Below, in pieces: positions 4,876-5,541 of a DNA stretch of 5,541 bases (positions within the stretch are counted from its first letter, which is position 1; every line of letters begins with the position of its first letter). This DNA is from Methanosphaera sp. rholeuAM6. GTDB lineage: Archaea > Methanobacteriota > Methanobacteria > Methanobacteriales > Methanobacteriaceae. The stretch spans positions 7,270-12,810 of the forward strand of contig MVAA01000083.1 in NCBI GenBank assembly GCA_003266105.1, given 5' to 3'. A program made the position numbers and the translations under genes. The notes beneath the pieces are model-generated. The model was given only the letters and a program-made list of their open reading frames with translations, did not search any database and was not told where the DNA came from.

Positions 4876-5541
4876 TATAGTAAGAGAAAGCTCTCGACAC
4901 AACATAGAAAAAAAATTAAAAGAATTGGAATCACAGAAAGATCAAGGAAACATAACTCTTGAAGAGTATGATACTCTCAGAATACGTTATGAAAGAAAGT
5001 TGGGAAATAAGGAAACCGTATCCAAATTACAGGAGTCCAAAGGTTTCAAACCATCAGCAATAAAAGAGAAAAAGGCAAAAAAACAGGAATTGTATGATGA
5101 TTTTGTTGACAAATACTCTGTCAGTGAAGGCAAGGACTATGGTCAAATACAACGTTCAAACATGTTCAACAAGTCAACCACAAGAGCAATTGTCATATTG
5201 TTCATATTACTGGCATTCGGTATTGGAATAATTGCAGGCATATCCGCAATCAACAACAACAGTCAGGATGATACAAGCAACATAACCATTACCGACACAG
5301 CATTCAGTGCAAAAGAAACAGTTACCAATAATTCAAATATTTCAGCAGATACTTCAAACGTAACATACAAAACCAAAAAGAAAACAACTAAAAAATCAAG
5401 TTATAACTCAACAAAAAAATCAAGTTCCAGTAATTCCACAAGTTCAAGCAGTTCGTCGGATAAATCATCAAAGAGTAAATATAAAAGTAGTTCAAGTAGT
5501 TCAAGCAGTTCAGGCAGTTCAAGTAAGTCCAGCAAGTCCAG
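4862..5541 (+). CDS. Membrane-anchored Ser-rich surface protein, 3' end cut by window
   Basis: I do not recognise a named family for the whole protein. The frame is open from after a stop at 4856-4858 to the window end (226 residues if TTG 4862 is the start). Residues 15-47 are charged and helical, with a SHOCT-like pattern (LKELESQKDQGNITLEEYDTL). A Lys-rich stretch follows, then one membrane helix at about 109-130 (AIVILFILLAFGIGIIAG), preceded by K104 and R108, which predicts N-terminus in and C-terminus out. The outer part is rich in Ser, Thr, Asn and Lys. It holds seven N-glycosylation sequons (N132, N140, N156, N159, N166, N182, N191) and ends in near-pure Ser/Lys repeats, as expected for a segment crossing or binding the cell wall. 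No ATG occurs until 5162, just before the helix. Possible starts are TTG 4862, CTG 4859, or a non-standard ATA 4877 after the G6 run. It overlaps or abuts pheA and may be co-transcribed. Confidence 0.75.
   Translation, partial: MGGINIVRESSRHNIEKKLKELESQKDQGNITLEEYDTLRIRYERKLGNKETVSKLQESKGFKPSAIKEKKAKKQELYDDFVDKYSVSEGKDYGQIQRSNMFNKSTTRAIVILFILLAFGIGIIAGISAINNNSQDDTSNITITDTAFSAKETVTNNSNISADTSNVTYKTKKKTTKKSSYNSTKKSSSSNSTSSSSSSDKSSKSKYKSSSSSSSSSGSSSKSSKS
4864..4869 (+). promoter_or_regulatory. G6 run, possible ribosome binding site of the surface-protein gene
   Basis: Six G bases inside the last pheA codons are the only Shine-Dalgarno-like sequence near the start of the next frame. They pair with the CCUCC of 16S rRNA through one G-U wobble. 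They lie 7 bases before an in-frame ATA at 4877 but overlap the TTG at 4862, so they cannot serve the latter. Confidence 0.3.
5489..5541 (+). repeat. Nine-base tandem repeat coding Ser-rich tripeptides
   Basis: Within the surface-protein gene the units AGTTCAAGT, AGTTCAAGC, AGTTCAGGC, AGTTCAAGT, AAGTCCAGC and AAGTCCAG follow each other with period nine. They encode SSS, SSS, SSG, SSS, KSS and the start of another KSS. The repeat runs off the window end. Such coding repeats can change in copy number by slippage and keep the frame. Confidence 0.7.

Noticed and set aside
5162..5541. ATG 5162 as the true start of the surface protein
   Set aside because: It would drop about 100 residues of well-formed coding sequence with a coherent helical, charged pattern, and no GGAG-type site precedes it.

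Overview
The window reads as a stretch of a very A+T-rich archaeal chromosome, most likely from the order Methanobacteriales, with a Methanosphaera- or Methanobrevibacter-like genus as my best guess. Reasons: a queD-queE pair, which in archaea serves archaeosine synthesis; several CBS-domain proteins, one of which carries the signature of the methanogen AMPK-gamma-like protein MJ1225; a monofunctional prephenate dehydratase with an ACT domain; GGAG-type ribosome binding sites; oligo-T stretches after genes in place of GC-rich hairpin terminators; and a membrane-anchored, serine-rich surface protein. The genus is inference, not proof. All convincing genes are on the + strand.

Layout. (1) 31-1229: queD and queE overlap by 4 bases (ATGA) and form one translation unit for the first pterin/deazaguanine steps towards preQ0. 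It ends in oligo-T runs at 1231-1275. (2) 1422-3921: three consecutive CBS-domain genes. The first has two CBS domains and a C-terminal four-cysteine zinc ribbon. The second and third have four CBS domains each. The first two are 54 bases apart and probably share a transcript. The third has its own likely promoter behind a 10-bp hairpin. Oligo-T runs follow the third. (3) 4039-4875: pheA, with a perfect 8-bp inverted repeat about 40 bases upstream. (4) 4862-5541: an open reading frame cut by the window end. It encodes a charged cytoplasmic N-terminal part, one membrane helix and a glycosylation-sequon-bearing Ser/Lys-rich outer segment. Its frame overlaps the pheA end, and it has no ATG near its beginning.

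How the genes may work together. queD-queE are tRNA-modification precursor genes and pheA is phenylalanine synthesis. The CBS trio (ten CBS domains in about 2.5 kb) is most simply a set of adenine-nucleotide-responsive regulators whose targets cannot be read from the sequence. I see no mobile element, CRISPR array, tRNA or rRNA. No obviously new system is visible. The points most worth checking are the grouped CBS genes, two genes whose ribosome binding sites point to non-ATG starts, the inverted repeats in the intergenic gaps, and the Ser-rich surface protein.
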